Assembly (NCBI GenBank): GCA_022661535.1
Contig: JAKULF010000009.1
Location: 2,232,001-2,296,000 of the forward strand
Reading direction: 5' to 3'
DNA length: 64,000 bases
From: Eutypa lata
Lineage: Eukaryota > Ascomycota > Sordariomycetes > Xylariales > Diatrypaceae
This document shows positions 1 through 11,171 of this stretch, piece after piece. The notes beneath the pieces were generated by a model that saw nothing but the letters and a program-made list of their open reading frames with translations, was not told the DNA's origin and searched no databases. Position 1 is the stretch's first letter. The number at the start of each line of letters is the position of its first letter. A program made the position numbers and the translations under genes.

Positions 1-1113
1 GGATATAGGCCTTCCGGGGAGTGTCGCGCTACTACCGCTATTCGCGTCGGCATTCAAGAACTCGCTCCTGAACCGAACTCACCACCGAGCTGACGTCGAC
101 ACTGAGAAGCTTTTCCTCATGGTCGAGAAGTCGTTGAAGTGCTTCTCCTAGTGTTGTAGTAAGGCACCTCTGTTCGGGGCCTCGGTCCATGCTAGGAGAT
201 GGAGGTGATCGGTCTCGAGCCTTGCTCGCCATTCTCTATTCCCTTGCTTCGAGGAACGTACCTGATCCCGCTCGACAAGCCACAGGACCAGTATGTACAT
301 ATTCACTGAGCTCGCGCAGAGAGGCTCGTAGATTAGTACTGGAGGTCCGAGAACAAATCTAATTAATGTCTTGCTGTTTACTTTGCTTTCGTTGGCGGCA
401 CCGATATTTAGCTTAATATTATGCAAATGTATACTTATGCATTTGTATACTTTTGCTTTTTAGATTTTATTCTTATTAATGTTTAAAAAAAGAAAAAGTA
501 ATAAAAAAGCCGATATAAATTCTTCGTGAATTAATAATATTATTAATATATAAATAATAATATTTATTATTATTATTTATTTATTTTCGTTATTTTTAAA
601 ATTATTTAAATAATAATAAAAAGTTAACGAATAGTAATAACTTAACCTAGTAAGTCGTTGCGCAAATAATAATTCTTTAAAATGTGTAGTACTTATTAGA
701 AGGCATGCGGCCGCCGGCATATGTACTTACAACGATATAGGGATGCTTCGATTAGCCCCAAGTGCTTCTTTTATTAAGCCAAAGATTCGTCAAGTTTTCC
801 CTATAAGGTCAAGTACCTATGTAGGTAGGAGGCTGGCAGCTCTGATTAGTCTAAACAAAGTTGTTTGCACCAATGCGAAGTGGCTACTGGTCATTGATCG
901 GTTCATCTTGGGTGGTGGGAGTTTGATGGATAACATTCGGTGTGCGCCGTTGCTCGGCTGGGCTGGCTGGCCTGTGGGGTGATGCAATCATCGCGATCAC
1001 AGCAAAGACTAGAGAGGGGTTTCCCGACCAAACAAATCCCCAACACAGGCCCCGTGGCAAACAGGACCTGTGTGTTTCTTGTTCCCAGCCGAGATTGATT
1101 TTCTTCTCCTCTG
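1..1113. other. Gene-poor left end with an AT-rich block
   Basis: No intact gene is recognisable. Positions about 420-690 are almost pure A/T (runs of TTATTA and AATAAT) between segments of ordinary composition. This is the look of RIP-mutated or decayed repeat DNA in ascomycetes, though repeat-induced point mutation is inferred from composition only. The short open frames here have no recognisable family features. Confidence 0.5.
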
Positions 1114-1196
1114 TCCTTCTCACCTTCTTACTTCTCTCCTTCTCACCTTCTTACTTCTCTCCTTCTCACCTTCTTACTTTCTTTCCTTCTCACCTT
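1114..1196. repeat. 23-bp pyrimidine tandem repeat
   Basis: About three and a half head-to-tail copies of a C/T-only unit of about 23 bp (core CCTTCTCACCTTCTTACTT). The last copy is slightly diverged. It lies about 130 bp before the larger tandem duplication. Confidence 0.85.
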
Positions 1197-1331
1197 CAGT
1201 ATCCAATGGCACATTACCCTTGATTATATATATACCTTACTCAATCATCAAGACAAACCTTTCCTTCTCTATTATAATCCTTCCCAATTGCAATAAGATG
1301 TTTGAGTATCTCCGTCCAGCGTCGGGAATCA

Positions 1332-1635
1332 CCATCTTCCAGCACTTTCTGGACCAGTATAACATCACTGCTGGGGATTATATATATTCACAACCAATCT
1401 TAAGAAGAGTCTTTCCTATGTCTGAACCGCGGAAGAGAGCCGTAGGTTTCACAACACCACGCTGGGCAGATACCCCAGCGTAAGCCATCTTCCAGCACTT
1501 TTTGGACCAGTACAACACTGCTGGGGGCTATATATATTCGCAACCAATATTAAAAAGAGTCTTTTCCTATGTCAGAGCTACGGAGGAGAGCCGCAGGTTT
1601 CACAACACCACGCTGGGCAGATACCCCAGCGTAAG
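1332..1635. repeat. Tandem duplication, two units of about 152 bp
   Basis: Unit 1 is 1332-1484 and unit 2 is 1485-1635, directly adjacent. The final 44 bp of each are nearly identical and contain a perfect 7-bp-stem hairpin (CGCTGGG ... CCCAGCG). Most differences between the units are transitions, plus a 3-nt deletion and a 1-nt insertion. That pattern resembles mild RIP but could be ordinary drift. Confidence 0.9.
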
Positions 1636-2790
1636 CCATCCCAAGATTGACGCCGAGCCTGCTGAAGCCTTCCATCGTGGATCTGAACGCGCAAGCCAGC
1701 AGATGCCGCCTTCTTCCGCGAGCTAGCGGGTCCGTGGCGATAAGCGAACCTACCTTGCTGAAGTGCTTTCTCGGTCCTTTTTGCCGACGGTGCGGGCATA
1801 AATGACCATGTATTCGTTTACGTACCCGTTGGTATGCTCGTCGGCCAACGTGAAAACCTTCTACCGCGTTACGATTAGTAATGGTTAATACGTTCCCTTG
1901 AGGATTCCCGGACCAACCCAGGCTACGTAGCAATCATACTTGCGAGCTCTATTACCCGCATTTCGCCAATACGAGTAAGGGAATGTTTGGATGGACGTGA
2001 GCATCAATGGCTGGTTTACGGCATTTAGGACCTTGGTTCCGAAGCGTCTTGCCGAGAGAGTAAGCAATCCTACCCTAGCCCAAAAGCCGGAGACGCAAGG
2101 CTCTCGCCAAGAAGGCTGTCCTAAGTGAAGACGAGGACGAGGATATGGATTACCTGCTCGAGGAGATCCCGCGCCGAAGCCGAAAGCCAGAGGAAGGCTA
2201 GCGGCTTCCACTACGAAGTATTGCTCGGAGATCTAGCTTTTAACATAACAGTTGGTTTCCCTGCAGACATATAAGATCCTCTGCTTAATTCCTTGGCCGT
2301 TGTCTTGCCGCCGGATGGTCGTTCCAGTCAGGCCTGGCCGTATACACATGGCTCCTCGACGCCTACGCAACAACGGAACTTAGCATAGCGAGGGGTTATG
2401 TACAAAACACAGGTACGAATGATTCTCGAATAGCTATTTACCGAGTTATTGCGACAAGGCGGATAGATCTTGGCGCGGGATTGGGAACACATGTTAAGGA
2501 TGTAAAGATTAACAATTGACAGGAGAGGATGAGGGTCAGGGCCTGTTAAACTGGAAGACGAGGAGATAAAATCGGGGGTTTAATTGTAACTAGTACCATT
2601 AAGCGACTGGATCAGGAACATTGGTGGCAGGTGCGATGGGCCAGGCCCTATATTTTGCTATATGTACGGTCTCGACGGGTCTCTAACTGTCATTATAGAC
2701 TTAGAAAATGCAACATCCCTTCCCCCTCCCTCTCCCCTCCCTCCCCCCATTAATCAACGTGCTACATTTGCTACCTATCGCTATCATAGC
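1636..2790. other. Gene-free stretch, possible degraded element
   Basis: No intact gene. A short plus-strand open segment at about 2080-2200 encodes a basic then acidic peptide (KSRRRKALAKKA ... EDEDEDMDYLLEE), which may be the tail of a dead coding sequence. A C-rich polypyrimidine run lies at about 2718-2748. I could not assign the stretch to a transposon family. Confidence 0.35.
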
Positions 2791-2792
2791 CT

Positions 2793-2942
2793 TAAAGCCC
2801 ACCTGGCAAGCTGTTGACAAAAAATTGGCGTAGCCCCCGCACTGTACTACACGCATTTTGACTGCTCATTTGCCTGTATTTACACAGTGCGAAGTCCGGG
2901 CCTATGACAATTATTTTGTCAACAGCTTGCCTGGGCAGTCTA
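2793..2942. mobile_element. MITE-like inverted-repeat element of about 150 bp
   Basis: Left arm 2803-2830 and right arm 2907-2934 are inverted copies. The central 18 bp, TTTTGTCAACAGCTTGCC, match perfectly, and the match continues inward with one indel. The arms are flanked by TA on both sides (2793-2794 and 2941-2942), as expected of a Tc1/mariner-type target-site duplication. There is no coding capacity. Family assignment is inference from the arms and the TA. Confidence 0.65.
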
Positions 2943-3351
2943 CACTAGCATTAAAATGCCGCCGAGGCGCTAACTATGCTGATAAGCATGGACTTGATCA
3001 TACCTAGTCAAATCTGACGAGGCAATCTATTCAAGGAGTTTCTAGTAACAATTAAATGGTCTCACGGCGTAATATCGAACAAAGGTATACATATTACGTG
3101 GTAGGCAACATACTCAGCGCGATAGACATTATTAATTTAGTTCAACAAAGAATATTATAGTAATAGAAGCTTGTAGTAATAGAAGCTTATAGTTATGGTT
3201 GTCTAAGACATCTAGGCACCCATTATAGCGTAGAAGGTTCTGGAATTAGCGCGAAGATTCGAGCATAAGCCCGATACGGCAAAAAAATCCGTAGAAAATT
3301 CCAGAAAACCATGAAAACAAATAAAATTTAACAACTTCAAAAAAATCGCAC
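2943..3351. other. Intergenic stretch
   Basis: No gene seen. A 13-bp motif around TAATAGAAGCTT occurs twice in tandem at about 3160-3190. On the minus strand the last part holds the T-run that terminates the adjacent tRNA gene. Confidence 0.5.
3339..3345 (-). terminator. Pol III terminator of tRNA-Arg
   Basis: Seven consecutive T on the minus strand begin six bases beyond the tRNA 3' end, the normal RNA polymerase III stop signal. Confidence 0.85.
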
Positions 3352-3452
3352 GCTCTACTTCGGACTCGAACCGAAAGCCTTGGACTCAGTGGTCCCTGTA
3401 ACACCTTACAGGTTGTTAGGAGGTCCACACGCTACCATTGCGCCAGCAGAGC
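3352..3452 (-). tRNA. tRNA-Arg (anticodon CCT) with an intron
   Basis: Read on the minus strand, the sequence folds as a tRNA. The acceptor stem is GCTCTGC with GTAGAGC (one G-T pair). The D arm is GCGC-AATGGTA-GCGT, the anticodon stem TGGAC with GTCCA, and the T arm TTCGG-TTCGAGT-CCGAA. The anticodon loop reads CT-CCT-A, so it decodes AGG (Arg). A 30-nt intron sits at the canonical position one base 3' of the anticodon, leaving a 71-nt mature tRNA. The D-arm wording (GGCGCAATGGTAGCG) resembles yeast tRNA-Arg(CCU). No CCA is encoded, as is normal for eukaryotes. Confidence 0.93.
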
Positions 3453-4510
3453 TTGGTAGCTAGTTGCTTGGGAAAAATTTACTTAAAAAACCCTATATTA
3501 TATATTTTTTAAGAAATGTAAGCTTGGTACGACTATAATTCACGGCTGAGTTAGATCGGTCGTGTCGTACTGTCTTGCTGAGTGCACTAGGCTATTTTTG
3601 GGAATTTTTACGCCGATTCTGAAAAGTCTTTGTTCAGTGGGGTTATATCGGTCACCGCCATCACCACAACTGCTATTATCGCCTCCACGGTTGAATCCGT
3701 CTATTAATTTAAGGTTTTGGATAAATATCGGGGTTTAAGGGCTGGCGGGAGTCTTTCCATATGGTATACAATAACAGGGGAGGTTCTGGTGATGCTGAGG
3801 TGCAGTTTGTTGATCGTGTAAAACATTAATCTAGCTAAGTACCTAGGTGGCTTAGCTTAGGTCGCTGCTCAGTTACGCTACTGAACGGCCTTGAAGGTCC
3901 TAATTGCGTCGGAAACCATCAATAAGAGCTACAAAATGATTACCTATTGGTTAAGGGGGTGAAATGTAAAAGATAAGAACTTACCTGTTTCAAATTTTGT
4001 TACAATAGATATTAATACGCATTATGGCATGCTAAAAGCTCTAATACTTTAGGAACAAAGCATTGTGCTAACAATTAAGTTGCTAGGTATAAAGCTTCTT
4101 GAATTTCTAGACCAACTTTCCAATGGTTACCAAACAAGGGTAATTCTCTGCCTATGTCTTAGCATAATACTATCGATTCCTCTCGTTCTTTGTTTGATAA
4201 CCTCGAAGCTTTTCGGCTTAGGCGGATAAGTCGCCTCAAACCCGCTAGAAGAGACCCCAGATAGCCGGAATATGTGCTGGCTGACACTATCAAAGTCATT
4301 GATGACATGACCTCCTCCTCACCCCGGCAAATGCCTCTTAGGGGCGACTATCAGGACTCTCTCGGCACCAAGTTCGACATCGACTGATGCCTACTGGCTG
4401 AGACTCACGAGTAGTTAAGCTACAAGGTGGTTCTCCACCCGCGGCCTCGGTGTATCGTATGATGTGGCATATCTGGCGAAGGCTACCTAGAAAGCACCAT
4501 GAACCATCTA
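3453..4510. other. Gene-free stretch
   Basis: No intact gene or RNA recognised. Short open segments around 4260-4390 are interrupted by stops and match no family I know. They may be the remains of a coding sequence. Confidence 0.4.
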
Positions 4511-5254
4511 TCACCGAGCTTTCTGGCGCGGGGATTCAGAGTACCCCAAGCAGACCGCAGTGGCGTAGTCTCCGTCGTGGCTGATACTGACCGAGGCATA
4601 GCAGTCCTCGTAGTAGTCGTCTCCTTTGATCAGCGCTACCGGCGGACCGCTTGACCGCGGATCGCCGAGGGAGGAATCTGGGTCGTCCAGGGGGTCCTGA
4701 GCCGGTTGATCATTGGAAGAAGACTCCTGGTCTAAGGATGCGCTGCGATGTTGTTGATGTTGTTGTTGCTCCTGCGAATGCGCGGCAACTGCAATCGAAT
4801 AGCGCATAATGGCAATTCCGCGAAAAGTGAGTTTTCTATGCGGATGCGCTTTAATCGCAGCTTCCTTTGCTGCAAACCTAGCGGGGACGGGTTTCAGTTT
4901 AGGGACGAATGATTTTTAATATTAAAAAAAAATAAAAAATAGAAAACAAAGGGAACACTAGGTAGCTAACCTGCCTGCCATGAATTCCGCTGCTTTCCAA
5001 ATTGTCTGGTCAATCGCACTGGGGTCACCTCTCAACTCGGTTGGAGAAGGTATTGAATGCGGCAAAGTTTTGGGCGGGCTGCTGGATACATGTTGTAGTA
5101 TCTCCCTGCATCTTGGCTGCTGCTGCTCCTCAGCCGTAAGCACTCGGTGGATGAACTGAGAGCCACGCTTAGACGCTAGAATTCGATATATCCTAGGTAT
5201 TTGGCAAATGTCATTCCCTATGTGGAATGGCAGAGGTGGAATGCGAAGGGGCAT
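4511..5254 (-). CDS. PPT2: Holo-[acyl-carrier-protein] synthase (mitochondrial-type phosphopantetheinyl transferase)
   Basis: Transfers the 4'-phosphopantetheine arm from CoA to the serine of an acyl carrier protein. The AcpS-like type usually serves mitochondrial fatty-acid synthesis. Two exons, 5254..4971 and 4877..4511, give 216 aa. The family signature is split by the intron: HIGNDICQIPRI near residues 11-22 carries the Mg-binding Asp15, and after the junction the product reads MAGRFAAKEAAIKA (about 92-105) with the catalytic-site Glu100. The junction (AG|G, donor GTTAGC, acceptor CTAG) is set by restoring GRFAAKEA. After about residue 115 comes a Gln/Ser/Asp-rich insert typical of fungal proteins, then a last segment (GDYATAVCLGY). 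Reading through the intron stops after four codons. Mitochondrial location is inferred from family; no clear presequence is visible. Confidence 0.85.
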
Positions 5255-5798
5255 TATTGAGTGATAACTTGTAAGTGTAAACGGGCACCTACCTAGAATT
5301 ATTTTAGGAAGACAGTGTAGGTACCTCGTAGCTTCCGACCGTTATCGATAACACCGGTGGCTTATCAGACATTGAAATCGGACTCATTCACTCACATCAC
5401 TTGAAACGATTCCTTTGACCATAAATGTGGCATGTGCATAAGGTTCCTTTTCCGGCCAGTTTTTGATTTTTGAATATTTCAGCAATACTAACTTAAGATC
5501 ATTAAAGTATTAATTTGATGCACGTCACAAGCCCCTTTTCCGTACAACCTAGGAAAGCCTTCAACCTCACACCTTCTGCAACTTTTCCATTGGGGTCAAT
5601 TTGAATCTGCCATAAACTCCACAAAAACGCCCTCGCCTCCGCTTGCAACCCTGAAAATCAACCTGGAAGGGACAGCGGTGATAACATTAGCGACAGTATG
5701 GTAATTTTCGGAGTGGAGAGGACTTCGCATATCTAGCGTCGGTCGCAGCAGAAATAATACGGTCCTGAGTGAAATGCATCTCAGTATGAGCGAACCGC
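5255..5798. other. Intergenic, between two minus-strand genes
   Basis: Promoter side of the holo-ACP synthase gene and 3' side of the DUF1774 gene. It contains TACC/GTAGG-type tracts at about 5287-5330. No further gene is seen. Confidence 0.5.
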
Positions 5799-6934
5799 TT
5801 AGTTATCTGCGAGAAGAGGAGCACGCTCGGTATCGGCGTCCTGTGCTCTTCCAAATTTAGCCCCCTTGCCAGTCGCAGCAGGTACAGCTACAACCACAGT
5901 CGCAATAAATAGGATAGCCATGATGATGAAGGCGAAGATCCATTGAAACGCGATGACCTGTCGGAAGAACTGAGAGACACCAATGGCTGCTGAGAGAACA
6001 CTGAGACTGAAACCCATGGTGTAGTCCTGTTCACTCTGTTAGTGCGTCTACGGGGTACAAATCTTCGAGGTGATATTTCTGACCTTGTACACAACGATGA
6101 AGAAGAGTCCATAAACGAGAATGGACCAGATGAAGATGTTGCCGAAGATACGAGCTACCAGAGATGTAGGATGCGGTACCATGATAGCCCCATTCCAGTA
6201 AATGGCGACAAATGACCATGCTAAAGGAGCGGAAACAACCGGCGTGTGGATGAAACGGGCATATCCGGGATGTCTAAAGTAGAGCGAGGACAAGTTGATG
6301 AAGTTCAGAATGATCATGACTTCGGCCCAGGCGAAATGCGAGCGCACGAATAGCATCACGAAGGCAAAGTGGAACAGGTTGTTGACAACTGTGGCACTCA
6401 AAATCAGCAATGCTGGTAATAGGGAAGGTAGGGGATGTATTCTAGAGAAGGCTGCTTACTGAAATGACTTCCGACAGACGAAGCTTGATTCACTCGCTCG
6501 ACTGTGCCGGAGAACAGGTGGGCGATATAACCCCCCTGCAGGACGAAGAGAACGAGCCTGATCACATTGGTTAGAGATGACATATGTTAATCAGGAGTCT
6601 CTATGGGGTTTCCTACCAGTAGATGCTTGCGATGATATGGTTCATCCGGAAAGCCGTGTGGTAATGATCATTCTGGCGCCATATCTTCCGTCGAGCCCAG
6701 ACACCATCGTGGGGTGAATTGAAGGTGTAGTAGAGCGACACGATCAAAGACAGAAGCCAGGTGACAGTAGTGAGGATCTTGTAAGTGATGACGGTGTTCT
6801 TGCTATGCTCGTCACGCTTGGCGAACGGATTGACTATAGTAAACAAGTAGTCAGCATACAATCAGTAATTCAAAATATCTACTATCTCTGGTCTACCTCT
6901 TGCGGTTTAACATACTGTGGTGGAGGCGCTCCAT
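5799..6934 (-). CDS. DUF1774 family multi-pass membrane protein
   Basis: Fungal membrane protein of unknown biochemical role. Five exons (6934..6916, 6833..6617, 6557..6460, 6388..6084, 6026..5799) add up to an exact 288-aa frame. The first exon is only 19 nt and encodes MERLHH, joined to INPFAKR. Conserved family wording includes YKILTTVTWLLSLIVSLYYT, NHIIASIYWLVLFVLQGGYI, SLYFRHPGYARFIHTPVVS and YKDYTMGFSLSVLSAAIGV. About seven hydrophobic segments are visible, and the tail is short and hydrophilic (DTERAPLLADN). The ERAPLL element resembles an acidic dileucine signal, so a vacuolar or endomembrane location is possible (inference). The start is the only ATG giving a spliced N-terminus in frame with NPF. 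Confidence 0.85.
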
Positions 6935-8487
6935 TTTAGCTACTTGAATGTGTTATGTAATGTCGCTAGAGAACTTCTACCGAATAGATCCGTCTAGTGT
7001 CGGAAGTATCGTAGAGTGTGATGGGAATTGGAAGTGAATTCGCCAGGTCTGACAAAACAAAGTAGAAGAGGAAAAGAGAAAACTGCAGGGGGAAAATTTG
7101 AAGTTCGTACAAAGCTCCTCAATTCCGCAAAAGTTTCCAAGCCTAGCTACAGTATGATCAAGTTCAACTGCGCACCTACCATATTAATATGCATGCGTAC
7201 ATACAATACTACATGTAATACATGTAGGTTGTAGCAATGACGAACTTGAGTTTCGGGTTGTTAAGGCAATGGTGGGCTGAGTGGGGTCCCGGTGCACCAC
7301 TAAAGGCACTTGGACCAGTTTAACCCGCTATGGAGTAGCATTTTGCGGGGAAACGGGATGGATGACGTTGATTTGTGCATCGCCCGACTTCATAGACGAT
7401 TCTGACAAGAATCAACCCAGCAAACATATTGTACGACCAGAATACTCGTCATGCAGGTTTGAAACGTCGTCCTGATCCTCTGAATGGCTGTTTGGCAGCT
7501 ATGTAGGCAGCTGTTAGGTTCGTCGTCTTCTAGACCCAATCAAGGCTAGAACTACGAAATATCAACTAAAATTCGTCACGGGCACATGGATTATGGCTGC
7601 TGCTAACTTGTTAGAGTTGTTCATGCAGAGAGAACAAAGGCTGACAGTCAGCTCAATTCACATTTGCCTCAATGTGGTACCACATCTGTCTTACGCGTCT
7701 ATGATTTGATCGAGATCTTAACCAATCGCCAGTCCTGGCTGATTTCAAGCTACACAGTACCTGTATCCCTACACATGTAACTAATTACCGATCCCAAGTG
7801 TGAGGTCGGATAGGCAAAGAGGTTAAGTCGTCACCAGTATCATTAGATATATGTATATGTATATACAGGCACACAATCATAAACTAACCTCTAACCGAAA
7901 TATCTCTAACTAAGACTTTGGCCGGAAAAGATGCAACCACCGGACTATATCGTCCGGTCCCACTTATCCCGCTCTTAATACTGCTAAGGCGCTGCAGATG
8001 CTATACGCGTAGGTCTATTTTAGGTAAAACATTCTGACATTGAAAGCAGCGCAGCCGTTTCTTCAAAAGTATGTGGGGTTACATGGTCAGCTGCAAACGG
8101 TAATATGTGCAGCAATACTACATAAATCTTGGCTTGCATATATCTATCAAGCTGAAGGCGACTTTGGTCAGGGATTGGATAGGTATTACGTTATGATGAC
8201 GCCCTCTATCAGTTGAATGTCTGCTCACGCTTATCAAAGATTCCCAATGGGTTGTCATAATACAGCTGCGCTGAATCTAACATTGAATTAAGAGAACGAG
8301 AGCGAATAGCTAAACCCCACAGGACTTGAAGCTACAAGTTCGTGATATCTGATCGCCGCACTCCTGGAACCCAATACATTCCTGCATAAGCCATTGTCTG
8401 ATTAAATTATTCATCACTTGATCCAACTCCCTACAAGCCTGCCAGCCCGCAAGCTTATGCTACACATCCTGACATCCCACAAGAAGC
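6935..8487. other. Gene-free stretch
   Basis: 1.55 kb with no recognisable gene on either strand. It holds TATATGTATATG-type runs at about 7848-7867 and a perfect 7-bp-stem palindrome at 7939-7958 (ACCGGAC ... GTCCGGT). Confidence 0.45.
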
Positions 8488-10688
8488 TCAGCAAAGATAC
8501 CTGAACCCTTTGCCTATAGTATCTGGCAGGCCGGCTCTCTCCGCTTCTTGCTCCTTCAGTTCCAGCTTGCGGTTCTCCCGCTTTAGGACAAAATGTAACA
8601 CAGTGCTGGCTATAATAGCTATGAGAGCCATTCCTGCATTGACACTGAAAGCGAGAACAAACCGGGGTCCCGCATCATTTGGATATACTAGCATGGGGTT
8701 AGCAACTCATATTAAGAGAATTTGGCGATAATCCACAAGTCCAGGGTCATTACAGTTGAGAAGTCTCATCGGCTAAGGACTGTTCTAGGAATACGATAAA
8801 AGGGAAATAAAAGTTTACTCAAGGATTACTTACGATATGAACCGTAAATACTGCACAACGTCGAGACAGCATTGACGAAGGCGACGGCGGCGGCTCGCTT
8901 GGCAGCAGGGCGGTACATGGTATTGGCCGTCCACACCATCGTCATGTTGAAGCCCGTATAGATACCAGGCAACATGATCATAGCACCGAAGTAGCGGGGA
9001 CCCAAGCTCTCAGCCGCCGCCGAGATGATGAAACCCACCAGCGACAGCGCCAGCGGCACGACGGTGTGCCAGTAGCGCTCCTTCATGCGATCGGCGCTCC
9101 ACGCGACGCCGGCGCACACGATGCAGGCGAGCAGGTAGGGCGGCGCGGTGAGGAGCAGGGTCGTGGTGCGGTCCTTGCCGAAGCTGGCGACCACCGTCGG
9201 GAAGAAGGCGTTGATCGAGATGGACGACGCGGCCCCGTACACGATCACCGTCAGGATCCAGTTCTTCGGGTCCCGGATGATCATGCGGAACCCGTCCCAG
9301 AGCGGCTGCGACGACGACGACTTCCAGTCCTCCTCGCCGGCCGCGTCGACCTCCAGCCGCCACATGGCGAGCTCCCGCTCCTGGTCCGTCAGCCACTTCG
9401 TGTTGGCGGGGAAGTCCGGCAGGATGAAAATGGCGCCGAGGGCGATGAACACCGTTATCGCGCCCTCGATGATGAAGAGCCACTATGTTGCCCGAGATTA
9501 GTCTCTTGTATGTAAAGCAAAGATGAGCCTAGAGGATTTTCGTGAAAATAGCAAGTTCGGCACTAGCGAATATGTTGAAAGGGAAAGGAGGTCCTGCTGG
9601 AAATAGATATTTTACTTACTCGCCAGGCAAGGAGACCACGAACACCATCCATACCGCTCGTGATCCCGGCCGCTATCAAACCCGAGAATGCGCCAGAAAG
9701 CATCGATCCACTGTAGAAGAGTCCTGTTCTGGTACCTAGCTCATTACGTACATACCAAGCGCTGAGGGTAGCCAGAGCTCCTGGATAGAAGGCGGCCTCC
9801 ACGAAACCTGATACATCACTGTCAACATTGGTCCAAGTCCAAAGGAGACAGATGTCCCGAAGCAGCGGATGCTTACCTAGCAAAAACCGTGTTACCAGTA
9901 GACCTCCGAAGTTATGCGCAGCGCCACTGCAAGCGCATAATACTCCCTATAATCAATCAGACTTCAGTGCCTCTTCCCTATGCCATCGAAGACGAATACT
10001 TACCCAAACAGCCATGCAACCAGTCAAGTATATAGATGGGCGACCAATCTTATTGAGGAATAGATTGGACGGCACTTGCATTAAAATATAACCCACGAAG
10101 AGCATCGACACACATGTCTGTATCGCGACGAGGTTAGATTTCAATATCACTCATTATCGACAGTGATCCTATTCTGCCTACCTGAAACTCATTTGATCCA
10201 AGTCCCAAATCCGCTTCAAGGCCTCCGAGCCGAGCAGAACCGATGGCGTTCCTGTTCCGATGTTTAACACGACTGTTACTTGTGTCAAAAGTGAGAGCAC
10301 AAACCGGTCGAGATAATTCATGATATCTATATAATCCAAGACGTCAGCTACTTTCTTACTAGGATTGATGGTAGCATAGGCGCAGTCGCATCTGAAGGTG
10401 CAACCCAAACCGCGTGCATGTGACATCTCCTGAAAGAGGGTAGGCTATAACCCCTACGCTTTATCAACTGCACTTACAAATAAGAATCATGGTAGGAAGA
10501 AGCCGTATATCAATCTTGCGGACCAACTTCTTCTCAAGAGCTTTCAACTCTTCCGGAGGGAGGTCGCGAAGCAGGGGTGGCAGTTCCCTCCTACCCTCCA
10601 TCGTTGCCGGTTCTTTCGTAACCGATACATCGTCAGTCGTGGCTGCATGCTTCTGCAGCGTCACGGCCGATTTCGTGTCGCTAGCCAT
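8488..10688 (-). CDS. MFS permease, Dal5/allantoate permease (anion:cation symporter) type
   Basis: Plasma-membrane H+ symporter of the family that imports allantoate, ureidosuccinate, nicotinate and similar small organic acids; substrate unknown here. Eight exons: 10688..10478, 10326..10305, 10251..10182, 10117..10004, 9946..9877, 9807..9620, 9482..8834, 8687..8488. Every junction keeps frame, giving 507 aa with about 12 hydrophobic segments. Family landmarks are the joined loop IYIMNYLDRNAIGSARL after TM1, ILMQVPSNLFLNKIGRP, LLGFVEAAFYPGALATLSAWY, the central WLFIIEGAITVFIALGAIF and the cytoplasmic loop before DPKNW. Exon 2 is just 22 nt. The start (MASDTKSAV) is the first ATG in frame after a TATA box. 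It is transcribed divergently from the FAD oxidase, which suggests it imports that enzyme's substrate (inference). Confidence 0.88.
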
Positions 10689-10840
10689 GCTGAGGTGCCT
10701 GGGCAGGTCCTCTTGCTTTCGAATAACAAAAACAAACAGAAAGGAATACAATAGTCCCGAAACATGCAGGGATGTATAAAAGCGCGACGAGCAGACAGCC
10801 TTGGCTGAGTCGTGAGTGTGTTGTCGCACTTGATCGTCTC

Positions 10841-10848
10841 TTATATAG
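10841..10848 (-). promoter_or_regulatory. TATA box of the permease gene
   Basis: CTATATAA on the minus strand, about 155 bp before the permease ATG, in an otherwise mixed-composition promoter. Confidence 0.55.
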
Positions 10849-11171
10849 CCGGCACCTCCAATGCCAACTTTCCGGAGTTGGAGCGTCCTAGCCGATGGTA
10901 TAGATCAAACTTGATCATTCCGGCCCGATGGTTTGCGGCGAGAGAGTGAGAGAGAGAGAATCAAGAGAGATACTATCGCTAGGTTACTTATCAATATGGC
11001 ACTATAAATCGGCTGCGCTAATCAGGACAGTGGAGCGCGAGATACCAAATTACAGGCAGGTTTAGGACCGTTGGCGACGGAAATATCTCTTCTAGCGTGC
11101 TTACTTCCGGGCTAAACCCCTTAATTTGTCTAGAGAGACAGGGGCCAGTGAGCAGCAGTGGTGCTTTTACT

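Noticed and set aside
1550..2211. Overlapping minus-strand open frames near the tandem duplication
   Set aside because: No transposase, integrase or reverse-transcriptase motifs could be seen in any frame, so no mobile-element gene is claimed.
7939..7958. CGG-N10-CCG palindrome resembling a zinc-cluster binding site
   Set aside because: It lies downstream of the permease gene and far from any recognised promoter. A single copy is likely to be chance.
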